Origin: Lachnospiraceae bacterium | GTDB lineage: Bacteria; Bacillota; Clostridia; Lachnospirales; Lachnospiraceae | Assembly (NCBI GenBank): GCA_017436865.1 | Contig: JAFSCH010000055.1 | Coordinates: 1-49,619 of the forward strand | DNA length: 49,619 nt | Reading direction: 5' to 3' | Shown: positions 1 to 9,462 of the stretch, one piece after another | Layout: the number at the start of each line of letters is the position of its first letter | How positions within the stretch are numbered: position 1 is the stretch's first letter | Notes under the pieces: model-generated | Database searches by the model: none | What the model was told of the DNA's origin: nothing | What the model saw: the letters and a program-made list of their open reading frames with translations, nothing else | Made by a program: the position numbers and the translations under genes

Positions 1-791
1 AATACTACCTGTTCCTGCATGATGTCTTTCATAATTTCAAAGGCTTCCACTCCTGTACAATGCCCGGTATAGAACACAGTATTATACTTTTGCAGCTCTC
101 TTGCCGTTTCCTGAATCGTCTGAATCTCTTCTACCTCATAAGGCTCCTTTTTTATCAAATGAAAGCCACTGATTACCATACTTGGCTGCTTATCAAAGTA
201 AGTATGATACGCTTCCAGAATATTCAAAATGCCATTATGCGCGCAACCGGATAGTAAGACATGCTGATTGTCTTCTGTAATCACCAAACACTGCTCATGT
301 TCAAAATTATCCTGCACAAATTCTCCATCAACTTTACGCTTTAGCAGAAGATTACTTTTTGCCCAGTATTTTCTTCCTGTTACATTAGTAAACAAGAACA
401 GTTCCTCATCAATCCTGCAATTTCCATCCAATAACTGCACCTGTGGAAGCTCTAGAATTGCTTTATCTATACCAATATATTTTTCTTTATCATCCTTCAG
501 ATTATAATAATCATAGCCTGCTGACCTTTGTAAATAAATCTTTGCTGTTTGATTCAGCTTTGTAAATGCCATAATTCCACCGGAATGGTCATAGTGTCCA
601 TGGCTTAAAATAACCATATCTACCTGTGTTAAGTCAATTCCAAGCTTTTGAGCATTTTTTAGTGTTGCTTCTGATGCTCCCGTATCTAATAATAACTTGT
701 GTTTTTTTGTTTCTATATAAAAGCTCAAGCCATGTTCAAATACGCATCCATTTCCACCATCGGTATCTTCCATTAAATTCACGATTCTCAT
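1..791 (-). CDS. MBL-fold metallohydrolase, COG1237-like (3' end outside window)
   Basis: The reading frame starts at the ATG at 791-789 and runs open off the left edge, so at least 263 residues are present and the C-terminus is missing. The metal-binding motif SHGHYDHSGG lies at about residues 63-72. Further along are SGCAHNGILN and TGHCTG, the signature of the COG1237 group of metallo-beta-lactamase-fold hydrolases. Members are often labelled as dihydropterin-related synthases, but the substrate here is unknown. The strong site GGAAAGGATAGG lies just upstream, overlapping the end of the acyltransferase gene, and only two bases separate that stop from this start. The two genes are therefore almost certainly co-transcribed and translationally coupled. 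The family is clear from motifs; the exact reaction is not. Confidence 0.85.
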   Translation of the reverse strand, partial: MRIVNLMEDTDGGNGCVFEHGLSFYIETKKHKLLLDTGASEATLKNAQKLGIDLTQVDMVILSHGHYDHSGGIMAFTKLNQTAKIYLQRSAGYDYYNLKDDKEKYIGIDKAILELPQVQLLDGNCRIDEELFLFTNVTGRKYWAKSNLLLKRKVDGEFVQDNFEHEQCLVITEDNQHVLLSGCAHNGILNILEAYHTYFDKQPSMVISGFHLIKKEPYEVEEIQTIQETARELQKYNTVFYTGHCTGVEAFEIMKDIMQEQVV

Positions 792-793
792 AA

Positions 794-1525
794 TTAACCT
801 ATCCTTTCCATTTCTTTATATTTATTATACTTTTCTTCTATAATTGTCTGCACAAAGCCAGCAATCGCAACCGTACTCTTCAAAGCTTCTTTTTCCACAT
901 TAATAGGTTCCTCAATTGCCATTTTTACCTGCGCAGACACTATTTTATGATTCCTCTCATAACAATCCTCTGTCTTATAAAAGGTTACCGGTACAATATC
1001 TACACCTGTTTTTGCTGCCAGCTTCAAGCTTCCCGATTTGAATTCACGAATCCCATCTTCCCTTGTTCTTCCACCTTCTGGAAATATTACGAGAGAATAT
1101 CCTTCTTTTATTCGCTCAATTCCCTTTAAAATTGCATTCAAAGACTCTTTTGCGTCCTCTCTGTCTATGAAAATACATCCAATATCCTCAAACCATTTCC
1201 CAATAAATGGCATCTTCTTAATCTCACTCTTTCCAATAAATATCATAGGTCTTTTTAAGTATGCAATCATAATCAGACTATCAAAATCACTTCTATGATT
1301 TCCAACAAACAGCAATGGCTTTTTCTCTTCATACTGACAACTACCCTCAACTTCTACTTGAATACCTGCTATTTTCAGCATACGATATACCATCTTATGG
1401 AGCATATCATAATTTTTATCAAATCTCTTTTTACTTTCTTTATAAACGGCTTTGTTATATGCTCTTATCGGATAAGAACATATCGTTTTTATGAATACAT
1501 ATATAATCATTAATAATGGTCTCAT
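794..1525 (-). CDS. PlsC-type 1-acyl-glycerol-3-phosphate acyltransferase
   Basis: This 243-residue protein has the two hallmark blocks of the PlsC/LPLAT family. NHRSDFD supplies the catalytic HX4D motif at roughly residues 77-82, and FPEGGRTRED is the phosphate-binding FPEG(T/G)R block. A hydrophobic N-terminus (residues about 3-22) fits peripheral or single-pass membrane attachment. Family members move a fatty acyl chain onto the sn-2 position of lysophosphatidic acid at the inner face of the membrane, making phosphatidic acid. Length is typical. It is the first gene of a two-gene unit with the MBL-fold hydrolase. A dedicated phospholipid role is likely, but the family also contains accessory acyltransferases with other acceptors. 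Confidence 0.85.
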   Translation of the reverse strand: MRPLLMIIYVFIKTICSYPIRAYNKAVYKESKKRFDKNYDMLHKMVYRMLKIAGIQVEVEGSCQYEEKKPLLFVGNHRSDFDSLIMIAYLKRPMIFIGKSEIKKMPFIGKWFEDIGCIFIDREDAKESLNAILKGIERIKEGYSLVIFPEGGRTREDGIREFKSGSLKLAAKTGVDIVPVTFYKTEDCYERNHKIVSAQVKMAIEEPINVEKEALKSTVAIAGFVQTIIEEKYNKYKEMERIG

Positions 1526-1714
1526 TTTTACTCCTTTTCATTTATCATCAATATAAATATCTTAATATTAATTCTTCTTCGCTCATTCTACTCTAAATAT
1601 TTTACACGGTCAATCTACCCTTCTATTATGATAAATACTAGTACGCTTAATATTTCTCTGATATAATATTATAAAAACTATACATTGTCTGATATTAAAG
1701 TGGATGAATATGCT

Positions 1715-1897
1715 ATGAGCAATAATATTGTATTAATCGGAGAAGAAAACAGAATTAACAACGAATTGTACCAGCTCTTAAACTAGAGATTTAAAGTTAC
1801 TTATTATAATGATATAGAATGTATTTCTTTTCAGGAGTTAAAAGAATCATCACCGTCAATCGTAATTGCTAATGTCGTAGGAAATACATATGTATAA
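1715..1897 (+). pseudogene. Remnant of a receiver-like gene with in-frame stop
   Basis: An ATG at 1715 opens a frame reading MSNNIVLIGEENRINNELYQ and so on, interrupted by TAG at 1784-1786. The same frame then continues with sensible protein (FKVTYYNDIECISFQELKE, then SSPSIVIANVVGN) to TAA at 1895. The pattern of a short beta strand, an acidic pocket, a helix and a second strand looks like the first half of a response-regulator receiver fold, but the aspartates are not convincing. It ends by overlapping the ATG of the broken kinase at 1890, so the two probably formed one operon before decay. I infer a degraded partner gene; there is no direct proof of function. Confidence 0.5.
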
Positions 1898-3783
1898 AAC
1901 ACAAATTGCATGTGCGATTTTTGTATTATTTATTGGCATTCTTTCTTTTTCATCCGGCAGAAAAAGAAATAAGTCCTCGAAATGTTTTTCCATATTACTG
2001 GTTACCACATTTTTTCAGTTAATCTTTGACATCTGCTCTGTATATACTGTCAATCATCTGAATACGGTATCCGCAATTACAAACAGAATCATCCATATCT
2101 TTTATATGGGATTGATGCTTATTATTTTCTACACCGCATACAAATATATAGAAACCATAATCAAGGAAGAAATAGGCAAAAATATTAAACATTATCAATT
2201 TACCATAATCCCCCTAATTATTACTATTTTAGGAGTTATCTTTTTACCGCTTTCTTATATTGAATCCAAACGAAGCAACTACTCTTATGGCCCGGCTGCA
2301 TTTATGACCTACTTAGGTGTTGCAATTTACTTATTTATGATTATTCGTCTGATGGTTCAATATGGTAAGCTTCTTCCAACCAAGAAGAAAAAAGCAATCT
2401 ATATCGCATTACTCAGTGAAATACCAGTTGCTGTCTATCAAATAATTCCAGATTCCTTAATTACCTGTATAGGAATGGTACTGCTTAATCTTGGTATCTA
2501 TATGACCACGGAAAATCCAGATGCTTTGTTAGCAGAGCAGTTAGAAAAAGAAAAAAAGCGTGCAGACACTGCCAACGAAGCTAAAACAAACTTTTTGGCT
2601 AATATGTCTCACGAGATAAGAACCCCTATTACTGCTGTTCTGGTATGAATGAATTGATACTAAGAGAATCTAAGGAAACCTCCATTAAACAATACGCCAA
2701 AGATGTTGAAAGTGCCGCTAAATCTTTGCTCAGTATTATTAACGATATTCTGGACATAAGTAAAATTGAAAAAGGAAAGCTTAGCGTCATTTCAGCCGAA
2801 TATGATTTCCGTGCCCTCCTAAGAGATGTTACAAATATGATTTCCTTCAAGGCTCGTGTGAAAGATATAACTTTCCAGACCCTTATCGACGAAAACATTC
2901 CGAAATCACTCATGGGTGATGATATTCGTATCCGTCAGATTCTTGTAAATCTGTTAAACAACGCTGTAAAATACACACCAAACGGAATTGTTACCTTAGA
3001 AATCGCTTTGCTTCCTTCGGAAAGCACAAACATAGCAAGACTTTATTTTAACATAAAAGACACCGGTATCGGAATCAAAGAAGAAGACTTACAAAAATTA
3101 TGTGTTCCCTTTGAACGAATCGAAGAAAAAAGAAACCGTAACATTGAAGGTACAGGACTTGGCATGAGCATTACCAAACAGCTTCTTTCCTTACTACACA
3201 GCGAATTAAAGGTGCATAGTGTTTATGGAGAAGGTAGCGAGTTCTCCTTCGAGTTACAGCAAGAAATCGTTGATTCCACACCAATTGGTACACTCGAGCA
3301 GTATACCTACTCCGCAAATGCCATTGTTGGCGCAAAGAAACGGTATATGGAAGAAGGCTTTACCGCCTTTTTAGAAAAGCCCATTGACTGTTATAAACTT
3401 GAGGCATTGATAAAAGAGTTGTTAAATTCCTCTCTTCTTCGTGAAACAACCACACCGATAGATACTATGCATACCACAACCTTTGAATTTCCTGTCATAG
3501 AAGGACTTGATTGGAACTATGCCCGTATACATTTCCACGATGAAGAGACCATGCTGGACACTGTTACTTTTTTTGTAGAATCCATTGATTATGATGCGCT
3601 TGAATTAGATACTCTTTTTACTGCGATTGGAACCGATGATGGAAACAGAAATTATTGTACCAAAGTACATAGCCTGAAAAATTCTGCGGCAACTATCAGT
3701 TCCCGGAAGAGAAGCAAGAATTTATAGCTCAAATACATCACGCCATTTTAGATTTTGATGTGGATTTTCTACAGAATATCTAA
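1890..3783 (+). pseudogene. Broken hybrid sensor histidine kinase (membrane-HisKA-HATPase-REC-HPt)
   Basis: The first frame (1890-2648) encodes about seven membrane segments and the H-box FLANMSHEIRTPITAVL. The expected next residues GMNELIL are in another frame, and one G is missing near 2642. The second frame (from 2645) carries the rest of HisKA (NDILDISKIE) and an intact-looking HATPase domain with N, G1 (DTGIGI) and G2 (GTGLGMS) boxes. The receiver domain is then missing most of its sequence: the kinase domain joins straight to SANAIVGAKKRYMEEGF and FLEKPID, the last part of a receiver, so the phospho-accepting aspartate is lost. An HPt-like stretch (KVHSLKNSAATI) is cut as well, and its natural tail (FPEEKQEFIAQIHH) is in yet another frame up to 3783. 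At least three independent lesions make this a pseudogene. A whole relative is at 22347-24548. Confidence 0.88.
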
Positions 3784-3789
3784 AAACAG

Positions 3790-3828
3790 GGCTGCGTACA
3801 TTCTTAATCGTACGCAGCCTTACTTTTA
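3790..3828. terminator. Intrinsic terminator between convergent genes
   Basis: Perfect 10-bp arms GGCTGCGTAC (3790-3799) and GTACGCAGCC (3810-3819) are followed by a T-rich stretch. It sits between the end of the broken kinase on the plus strand and the end of the aminotransferase on the minus strand, so it could serve both. Confidence 0.8.
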
Positions 3829-3846
3829 TATACATATATCATGTCA

Positions 3847-5019
3847 CTATTTACACAATTCTCCAATTCTCCTTATTCCCTCTACCATTATTTCTTTTGA
3901 TGCATTTGTATAATTCAGTCGCATGGTATTGGCTACTCTTCCATCCGTATAAAACGGATCACCTGGTACAAAAGCAACCTTTTTCAGTATTGCCTGTTCA
4001 AACAAAGCCTTTGCACTCTGTCCCTCCGGCAAAATAGCCCATATAAACATTCCACCTTGTGGTCTAGTAAATGTTATGTTTTTAGGGAAATACATCTCCA
4101 TCGCTTTTATCATTGATTCACATTGCTCCTTATATAAATATCTTATATTCTGTATGTGTTCTTGTAAGTTATTATGTAATACATAATCATATAAGCAATA
4201 TTGTGCAAAAATATTGGAGTGCAAATCAGCCGCTTCCTTCGCCGTATTGATGTATTTCCGAAGTCTCTCATTCTTAATAATCATGAATCCAAGCCTCATC
4301 CCCGGCGTTACAATTTTAGAAAAACTGCCAAGCAAAATGCTCTCATTCAACTCCCCCTTGCTGATATACCCTCTTACCTTCCCATCAAAGCTCAATTCTC
4401 CATAAGGATCATCCTCAACCAGAATACAATGATATTTTCTTACCAGTGCTAAAACTGCCTTACGCTTTTCCTCAGAGTAGGTAATCCCTGTTGGATTTTG
4501 GAAATTTGGTACTACATAGGCAAACTTTACTTTTCGATTTTGCAAAATTTCCTCAAACTGCGCAATGTCTGGTCCATCCTCTTGTAAAGCTACACCACAA
4601 AAATTTGGCTGATACTGCGAAAATGCCTGAATTGCACCTAAATAACCCGGTTCTTCCAACAAAACAGAATCTCCTTTATCTATTAATACTTTACCAATTA
4701 AATCAAGCGCCTGTTGAGATCCTGTCGTTATAATGATGTCCTCTGCACACACATCTAGGTTGTACTGACCCCTATATTTTTCCGCGATATATTCACGTAA
4801 CGATAATAATCCAGCTGTTGATGCATATTGAAATACACGACTTCCATACTCTGTAATTATCCTATTCATGGACTTCTTGAGTGCTTCTTGCGGAAACGAA
4901 ATTGGATTTGGCAATCCCCCTGCAAAAGAAATAACATCCTCACTCTCTGCAACCTTCAAAATCCCTCTGATAAAAGATGGTGGTGTCTGCCTAATTCTCT
5001 CTGATACGATATGGTTCAT
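3847..5019 (-). CDS. PLP-dependent aminotransferase, class I/II (2-aminoadipate/MocR-like subgroup)
   Basis: This 390-residue fold-type I aminotransferase has the expected landmarks: FAGGLPNP near the N-terminus, TTGSQQALDL at 98-107, PNFQNPTG with the conserved Asn at about 175, EDDPYG around 202-207, and the PLP lysine K235 in GSFSKIVTPGMRLGF. The closest characterised subgroup uses aromatic amino acids or 2-aminoadipate, but the substrate cannot be read from sequence. It is transcribed divergently from a MocR-type regulator gene that itself carries an aminotransferase domain. The 26-bp palindrome between them is the likely operator, so this gene is probably the regulator's target. Length and start are typical. 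Confidence 0.9.
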   Translation of the reverse strand: MNHIVSERIRQTPPSFIRGILKVAESEDVISFAGGLPNPISFPQEALKKSMNRIITEYGSRVFQYASTAGLLSLREYIAEKYRGQYNLDVCAEDIIITTGSQQALDLIGKVLIDKGDSVLLEEPGYLGAIQAFSQYQPNFCGVALQEDGPDIAQFEEILQNRKVKFAYVVPNFQNPTGITYSEEKRKAVLALVRKYHCILVEDDPYGELSFDGKVRGYISKGELNESILLGSFSKIVTPGMRLGFMIIKNERLRKYINTAKEAADLHSNIFAQYCLYDYVLHNNLQEHIQNIRYLYKEQCESMIKAMEMYFPKNITFTRPQGGMFIWAILPEGQSAKALFEQAILKKVAFVPGDPFYTDGRVANTMRLNYTNASKEIMVEGIRRIGELCK

Positions 5020-5087
5020 AATATTCGCCTACCTTTCTGTGTAATAATGAGCAATTAAATTTTCTCTATCATACTCTTGAATTCTTA

Positions 5088-5113
5088 TGCATACAATCGT
5101 AAAATTGTATGCA
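5088..5113. promoter_or_regulatory. Perfect palindrome in divergent promoter region, probable MocR operator
   Basis: Arms TGCATACAAT (5088-5097) and ATTGTATGCA (5104-5113) are exact reverse complements around a 6-bp spacer. The site lies 69 bp from the aminotransferase start and 31 bp from the regulator start, a position from which both promoters could be controlled. MocR/GntR regulators bind such sites. The assignment to this regulator is an inference from position. Confidence 0.7.
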
Positions 5114-5143
5114 AGACAATATTTTAGGAAGGAGTATTTCACC

Positions 5144-6532
5144 ATGCCTGTTAATTCATTCGAAAACTATCCAATGAGTTGGAAACCAATTCTCACGGAT
5201 ACAAAAAAACCAATCTATATCTATCTTGCTGACACCTTAGAGGCTGATATTTTAAGCGGAAAGCTAACTCCCGGTACAAAATTACCTCCTCAAAGAGAAC
5301 TTGCTGATTTCTTAGACATCAATCTAAGTACCATCACTAGAGCCTTTAAGCTCTGTGAGCAAAGAGGACTAATATGCAGTGTTGTCGGCAATGGGACATA
5401 TATATCTTCAGACGCTGCTTCGAACAGTATGCTAATGCTAAATAACCCAACTCATAACATTATTGAAATGGGTGCTATTTTACCAAATGTAGAATTTAAT
5501 AAATACGTTTCTGCATATCTACAAACGATGGCAACCGAACCTGATTTTTACAAACTGCTCCAATATGGCACTATAGAATACGATGATTTACAAATTCAGG
5601 CTGCACAGCATTGGCTCTCCTGTTTCTCGCTTTCGTCTTCAAAAGAACACATTTTATACAGCACCGGAAGCCAAAATGCTATTTTTGCAACCCTTTCTGC
5701 CCTTTTCCAAGCAGGCGACCGTATTGCAACCATGCCAACTACTTATCCCGGTTTAAAGGTTGCTGCTAAAATTCTCGGCATTCACTTAGTACCGCTTCAT
5801 TTAGAGGAGGGAAACATAACCGAAAACGTTCTTCAATACGCTCAAAAAACACAAAATGTTAAAGGCTTTTATTTTATTCCTGATTTTCATAATCCGACCT
5901 CCGAATTACTATCTATTGAAACGCGAAAACTTATTGCCAACTTTTGTAAAAAAGAAAAAATGGCATTCATAGAAGATGCTATATACTCTCTCTTTTTGCC
6001 AACCCCCTTACCATCCATTACTTCTTTTTCACCAAACCAAGGTATCTTTATTTCAAGTACCTCAAAGGTTCTTGCTCCAGGATTACGTCTTGCTGTAATA
6101 CATTGTCCACAGACAGCATACCCCCTTATAAAAGAAAGTCTCTATGGTATGCAGATTGCTCCACCTGCCCTAATGATGCAGCTTTTTACAAGGATTATTC
6201 TGTCAGGACGTTTTGATGAAATACGCAGACTTCGTATCCAAGACTTAGAACACCGCAATCAACTCTTTGATGAAATGATAAAGGACTGTGAAAATACTGG
6301 TGATTTCCACAGTCCCATTCGTTGGATTCAGATTCCGAAGCATATGACTCCAGCACAATTTGAAGCCCTTGCTCTATCTCACAATCTTCAAGTATATGGA
6401 GCTGACCGCTTTATTGTAGGCTCTGAAGCTATACCAAATGCTATCCGTGTTTCTCTAATCTCTACTGAAAAAATAGAAGATTATAAAACCGGTTTACAGA
6501 TATTAAGAGAATTACTGTTTCAAAAGACATAA
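5144..6532 (+). CDS. MocR/PdxR-type transcriptional regulator (GntR wHTH plus aminotransferase domain)
   Basis: The start at 5144 is chosen because AGGAAGGAG lies at 5127-5135, directly upstream; an in-frame ATG at 5087 lies inside the palindrome and has no such site. The 462-residue protein has an N-terminal GntR winged helix (ADTLEADILSGKLTPGTKLP, then QRELADFLDINLSTITRAF) and a complete fold-type I aminotransferase domain with the PLP lysine in STSKVLAPGLRLAV. Such regulators use PLP or an amino-acid-PLP adduct as the signal. Known relatives control PLP synthesis (PdxR), GABA use (GabR) or taurine use (TauR). Here the divergent aminotransferase is the obvious target, suggesting control of an amino-acid catabolic or transamination step. 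Confidence 0.9.
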   Translation: MPVNSFENYPMSWKPILTDTKKPIYIYLADTLEADILSGKLTPGTKLPPQRELADFLDINLSTITRAFKLCEQRGLICSVVGNGTYISSDAASNSMLMLNNPTHNIIEMGAILPNVEFNKYVSAYLQTMATEPDFYKLLQYGTIEYDDLQIQAAQHWLSCFSLSSSKEHILYSTGSQNAIFATLSALFQAGDRIATMPTTYPGLKVAAKILGIHLVPLHLEEGNITENVLQYAQKTQNVKGFYFIPDFHNPTSELLSIETRKLIANFCKKEKMAFIEDAIYSLFLPTPLPSITSFSPNQGIFISSTSKVLAPGLRLAVIHCPQTAYPLIKESLYGMQIAPPALMMQLFTRIILSGRFDEIRRLRIQDLEHRNQLFDEMIKDCENTGDFHSPIRWIQIPKHMTPAQFEALALSHNLQVYGADRFIVGSEAIPNAIRVSLISTEKIEDYKTGLQILRELLFQKT

Positions 6533-6649
6533 GAGCAAGCTTTTTGTTCCTCCTATGTTACTTTGTATCATAATCATTTAATATTTTAGCCTCCGCATCA
6601 CAAATGGTAATTTGCTACATAAACATTCCTCTTTTTTTAGAATAATTTT

Positions 6650-7108
6650 CTATATATCAATGTCCGTCCTTATCTTTCGCAGAACATTCTGCATCATGAC
6701 ACTAAATGCCCATATGATGCTAATTCCGATCGCTATCGCTATTGCCGATTCAAGCGTTAACATACCATACTTCTTTGTCAACTGCCAATCCTTATAAACT
6801 ACGTTACTCATCGTATAATATAACTTACTTCCTGGTATTACAGGCAAAACACCGGTTATAAGAAATAATGTAGCCGGTGCCTTTTTTATTCTTGCCAAAA
6901 TCTCTGCATAAAGGGCAGCGACCGCTGATGCCAGCAAACAGGGAATGAACTCTTCATTATAATAATGTGCGCCCAGCAAATAAATTCCCCAGCACAATAC
7001 ACTTCCAAGTGAAGCAATCGGTATAAGTCGTTTTCTAAGATTAAACACAAAACTAAAGCTAACAGAACCTATCCATGCCGTTAGTAATTGAAGTATTATT
7101 TTTTCCAT
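6650..7108 (-). CDS. Threonine/serine exporter small subunit (ThrE C-terminal half, YjjB-like)
   Basis: This hydrophobic 152-residue protein has about five membrane segments and the pattern LFLITGVLPVIPGSKLYYTM, typical of the DUF3815/ThrE_2 family. That family corresponds to the C-terminal half of full-length ThrE exporters. The site AGGAGG overlaps the stop of the upstream gene, and one base separates the stop codon from this ATG, so expression is translationally coupled. Together with the preceding YjjP-like gene it should make a two-component inner-membrane exporter. The substrate class (threonine, serine or, in enterobacteria, succinate) comes from family knowledge only. Confidence 0.82.
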   Translation of the reverse strand: MEKIILQLLTAWIGSVSFSFVFNLRKRLIPIASLGSVLCWGIYLLGAHYYNEEFIPCLLASAVAALYAEILARIKKAPATLFLITGVLPVIPGSKLYYTMSNVVYKDWQLTKKYGMLTLESAIAIAIGISIIWAFSVMMQNVLRKIRTDIDI

Positions 7109-7109
7109 C

Positions 7110-7880
7110 TCAGCCTCCTATTAATTGAATTGCAAGCATGAAACCACATGCAATTGCACCTGCCCATAAAAAGCATTCAACAAACTTCATCACACCTGCT
7201 ATTGTATCTCCAACTAATACATCACGAATGGAATTGGTCATGGCGATTCCGGGAATCAATAACATAATATCCCCCATCATAATTTTATCCGCATGTAGAG
7301 ATTCAAAAAAACTGGCACAAAAACAGATTCCAACGCCCGCTATAAACGAACATAACACATTAAATATCACATTATTTGGGCAAATTGGCTTTAAATATTT
7401 TTTCAAAAAACAAATTATAATCGCAAAAACAGCAGCTACGATACCATCTTCTAATGCACCATCAAAAAACAATGCAAAACTGCCTGCACCTATTGCACTT
7501 CCTATGCAGCTTTGCAACTGTGAAGTTTTTTTATCCAAAACGGTAATTCTATTCCGAAGCTCATCCACTGTCATTGGATTCTTACAAAAAGAACGACTTA
7601 ATTCATTTAAAGCTTCCAGTCTTTTAAAATCGGTTCCCGACTCATCTATGATTCTTCTTGTCTGTGTCAACTCCGTTCCATCCGCAAACCCCATAGTAAC
7701 AACAATGCTGGATGTAATTACAAATACGTTCATTTTTTTGGCACCATACGCTACTCCCATTCTTATTAACGTATCTTCTACCCTCTTTATTTCTCCGCCA
7801 GCTATTAGCATCATTTCTCCAATATTCAGTAATTCATGCAATAATTCATCAAGTTCACTTATTTCATGCTTTGTATTCAT
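7110..7880 (-). CDS. Threonine/serine exporter large subunit (ThrE N-terminal half, YjjP-like)
   Basis: The start at 7880 (MNTKHEISELDELLHELLN) is preferred over 7898 because AGAGGT lies just upstream of it. The protein (256 residues) has a cytoplasmic N-terminal part with GEMMLIAGGEIKRVEDTL, the DUF1212 signature, followed by TELTQTRRI and about five membrane segments ending in the glycine-rich GDTIAGVMKFVECFLWAGAI. This is the ThrE N-terminal domain. It pairs with the downstream YjjB-like gene in one operon. The split arrangement is usual in Firmicutes. Nothing in the sequence shows what regulates it. Confidence 0.83.
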   Translation of the reverse strand: MNTKHEISELDELLHELLNIGEMMLIAGGEIKRVEDTLIRMGVAYGAKKMNVFVITSSIVVTMGFADGTELTQTRRIIDESGTDFKRLEALNELSRSFCKNPMTVDELRNRITVLDKKTSQLQSCIGSAIGAGSFALFFDGALEDGIVAAVFAIIICFLKKYLKPICPNNVIFNVLCSFIAGVGICFCASFFESLHADKIMMGDIMLLIPGIAMTNSIRDVLVGDTIAGVMKFVECFLWAGAIACGFMLAIQLIGG

Positions 7881-8354
7881 ATTTACCTCTGATACCAAAT
7901 CATTTCTGATTCAATTTTTCTACTATTTTTATAATCCATTATAACAGTTTTTTGGTAAAAATACTCTTTTATTTCCTATTTATGCATTTTGTAATCTTTA
8001 TATATTACTATTTGTAATTCTTTATATATTTCACCGAACTATCCCATATTTAGTAATACATATACTATGCCATAGACTACTATATATCAGAATACTTTTT
8101 GTACTACATTTGTTTTGCCTGTTTTTCAATGCAATCTTTTTTTGCTTATCCACACTACATTTTCTTACGAATTTAACCATAAATACTAAGTGGTGTTTAA
8201 ATAGCAAATTTCAAAATGGTTACTTTTCACACAGTTCCAGTAACGCAAAATCACCCTTAAAGATATTTAAAACTCAATTATATTTACATTTTGTAATAAA
8301 TCATATAAAATTATAAATATAAATATTTACATAATATTGATTTGGAGAGTTACT
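7881..8354. other. AT-rich divergent intergenic region with one DnaA-box match
   Basis: About 470 bp separate the exporter operon from the TetR gene. No convincing coding sequence is present; the longest open stretch (8110-8316) is low-complexity and hydrophobic with no ribosome binding site. A single perfect consensus DnaA box, TTATCCACA, occurs at 8146-8154. The last 80 bp before the TetR gene are almost pure A/T and probably hold its promoter and autoregulatory operator, but I could not define a clear palindrome. Confidence 0.5.
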
Positions 8355-8918
8355 ATGAGACAAAAGCTTGATCGTAGGGTCGAAATGACTAAGCGTTTAT
8401 TAAAAAAAAGCCTTATTGAATTATTAAAAACAGAAAATATTCAAAAAATATCTATTCGTACTTTATGTGAGAATGCTGATGTAAATCGTTCTACCTTTTA
8501 TAAACATTACAATTCTCAATATGCTTTGTTAAAAGATATTGAAGATGATTTATTTGCTGATATTGAAGATATTTTATCCACACATACTTCTTCTGATAAT
8601 GATTCTGATAAAGATGTCCAACTTACTAAAGTACTTACTCATCTGAAAGATAATCTTGATTTATGCCAGATTTTAATGTTATATAACATTGACCCAGAGT
8701 TCGAGAACAAGCTTATGAGTATTCCTAGTGTAATCAAACGCTCTAAGCTCGATTCTAGTTCTGCTTTCTCATTCTCTAGCTATTCATATACACAACTTTT
8801 TATACTAGATGGTGCCTATTGCATGATTAAACGCTGGATTATTAATAATTGCCCTGAATCGCCTGCTGAGATTGCTTCTTTAATTAGAAAAATCTCAAAA
8901 AAACTATATAATGAATAA
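8355..8918 (+). CDS. TetR/AcrR-family transcriptional regulator
   Basis: The start at 8355 is chosen because GGAG lies 8 bp before it; 8337 has no site. The 187-residue protein opens with a TetR-type helix-turn-helix: TKRLLKKSLIELL, then KISIRTLCENADVNRSTFYK HYNSQYALLKDIE, where the RSTFYKHY recognition helix is diagnostic. The C-terminal ligand and dimerisation domain is all-helical and not assignable to a ligand. It lies 37 bp upstream of a flavin reductase-like gene in the same orientation, so the two probably form a small self-controlled operon responding to an unknown small molecule. Confidence 0.85.
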   Translation: MRQKLDRRVEMTKRLLKKSLIELLKTENIQKISIRTLCENADVNRSTFYKHYNSQYALLKDIEDDLFADIEDILSTHTSSDNDSDKDVQLTKVLTHLKDNLDLCQILMLYNIDPEFENKLMSIPSVIKRSKLDSSSAFSFSSYSYTQLFILDGAYCMIKRWIINNCPESPAEIASLIRKISKKLYNE

Positions 8919-8955
8919 TATATATATATATCTTTTTAGAAAGGAAGTGCAAGAT

Positions 8956-9462
8956 ATGCATGATTTTCAACCTTGTCCAATTGAAATGCTGGACTGTAAT
9001 CCATTTACCAAACTCGGAAAGGAATGGGCGCTCGTTACTGCCGGTTCCAAGCAAAACACAAACACCATGACCATCAGTTGGGGAGGAATGGGTGTCTTAT
9101 GGGGAAAAGATGTCGTCTATGTCTTTATCCGTGATTCCCGATATACAAAAGAATTAATTGATCATAGTGATTTCTTTTCGCTTACCTTTTTAGACGAAAA
9201 ATATCGTAAAGAAATGAGTTACTGTGGAAGCCATTCAGGTAGAACAGAAGATAAAATAACCAATGCTGGACTTACTGTTGGAAGAAAACATGGAATACCA
9301 TATATTGATGAAGGAAATCTTGTATTTCTTTGTCAAAAGCTTTCAGCAACTCGTATTACTGAAGCTTCCTTTCTTTCTCCAGAAATAAAGGATAAATGGT
9401 ATGCTGATGGTGATATGCATACAATGTATGTTGCTGAGATTATAGAAGTTCTTGCAAGATAA
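8956..9462 (+). CDS. Flavin reductase-like FMN-binding split-barrel protein
   Basis: The start at 8956 follows AAAGGAAG at 8940-8947, whereas the earlier ATG at 8911 lies inside the end of the TetR gene. The 168-residue protein matches the flavin reductase-like domain: TAGSKQNTNTMTISWGGMG (the FMN phosphate-binding strand-turn), VVYVFIRDSRYT, and FFSLTFLDEKYRKEMSYCGS. Such proteins bind FMN in a homodimeric split barrel and reduce flavins or act as small NAD(P)H-dependent reductases. The partner is unknown. It lies downstream of the TetR gene. A truncated group II intron, antisense to it, begins a few bases after its stop. Confidence 0.85.
   Translation: MHDFQPCPIEMLDCNPFTKLGKEWALVTAGSKQNTNTMTISWGGMGVLWGKDVVYVFIRDSRYTKELIDHSDFFSLTFLDEKYRKEMSYCGSHSGRTEDKITNAGLTVGRKHGIPYIDEGNLVFLCQKLSATRITEASFLSPEIKDKWYADGDMHTMYVAEIIEVLAR

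Noticed and set aside
7138-7944. 268-codon plus-strand frame opposite the YjjP-like gene
   Set aside because: It is a shadow of a well-recognised minus-strand membrane protein gene, with no domain and no ribosome site of its own.
8146-8154. Single perfect DnaA box TTATCCACA as evidence for an origin
   Set aside because: One 9-mer is expected by chance in a window of this size, and no cluster of DnaA boxes was found around it or in the AT-rich tract.
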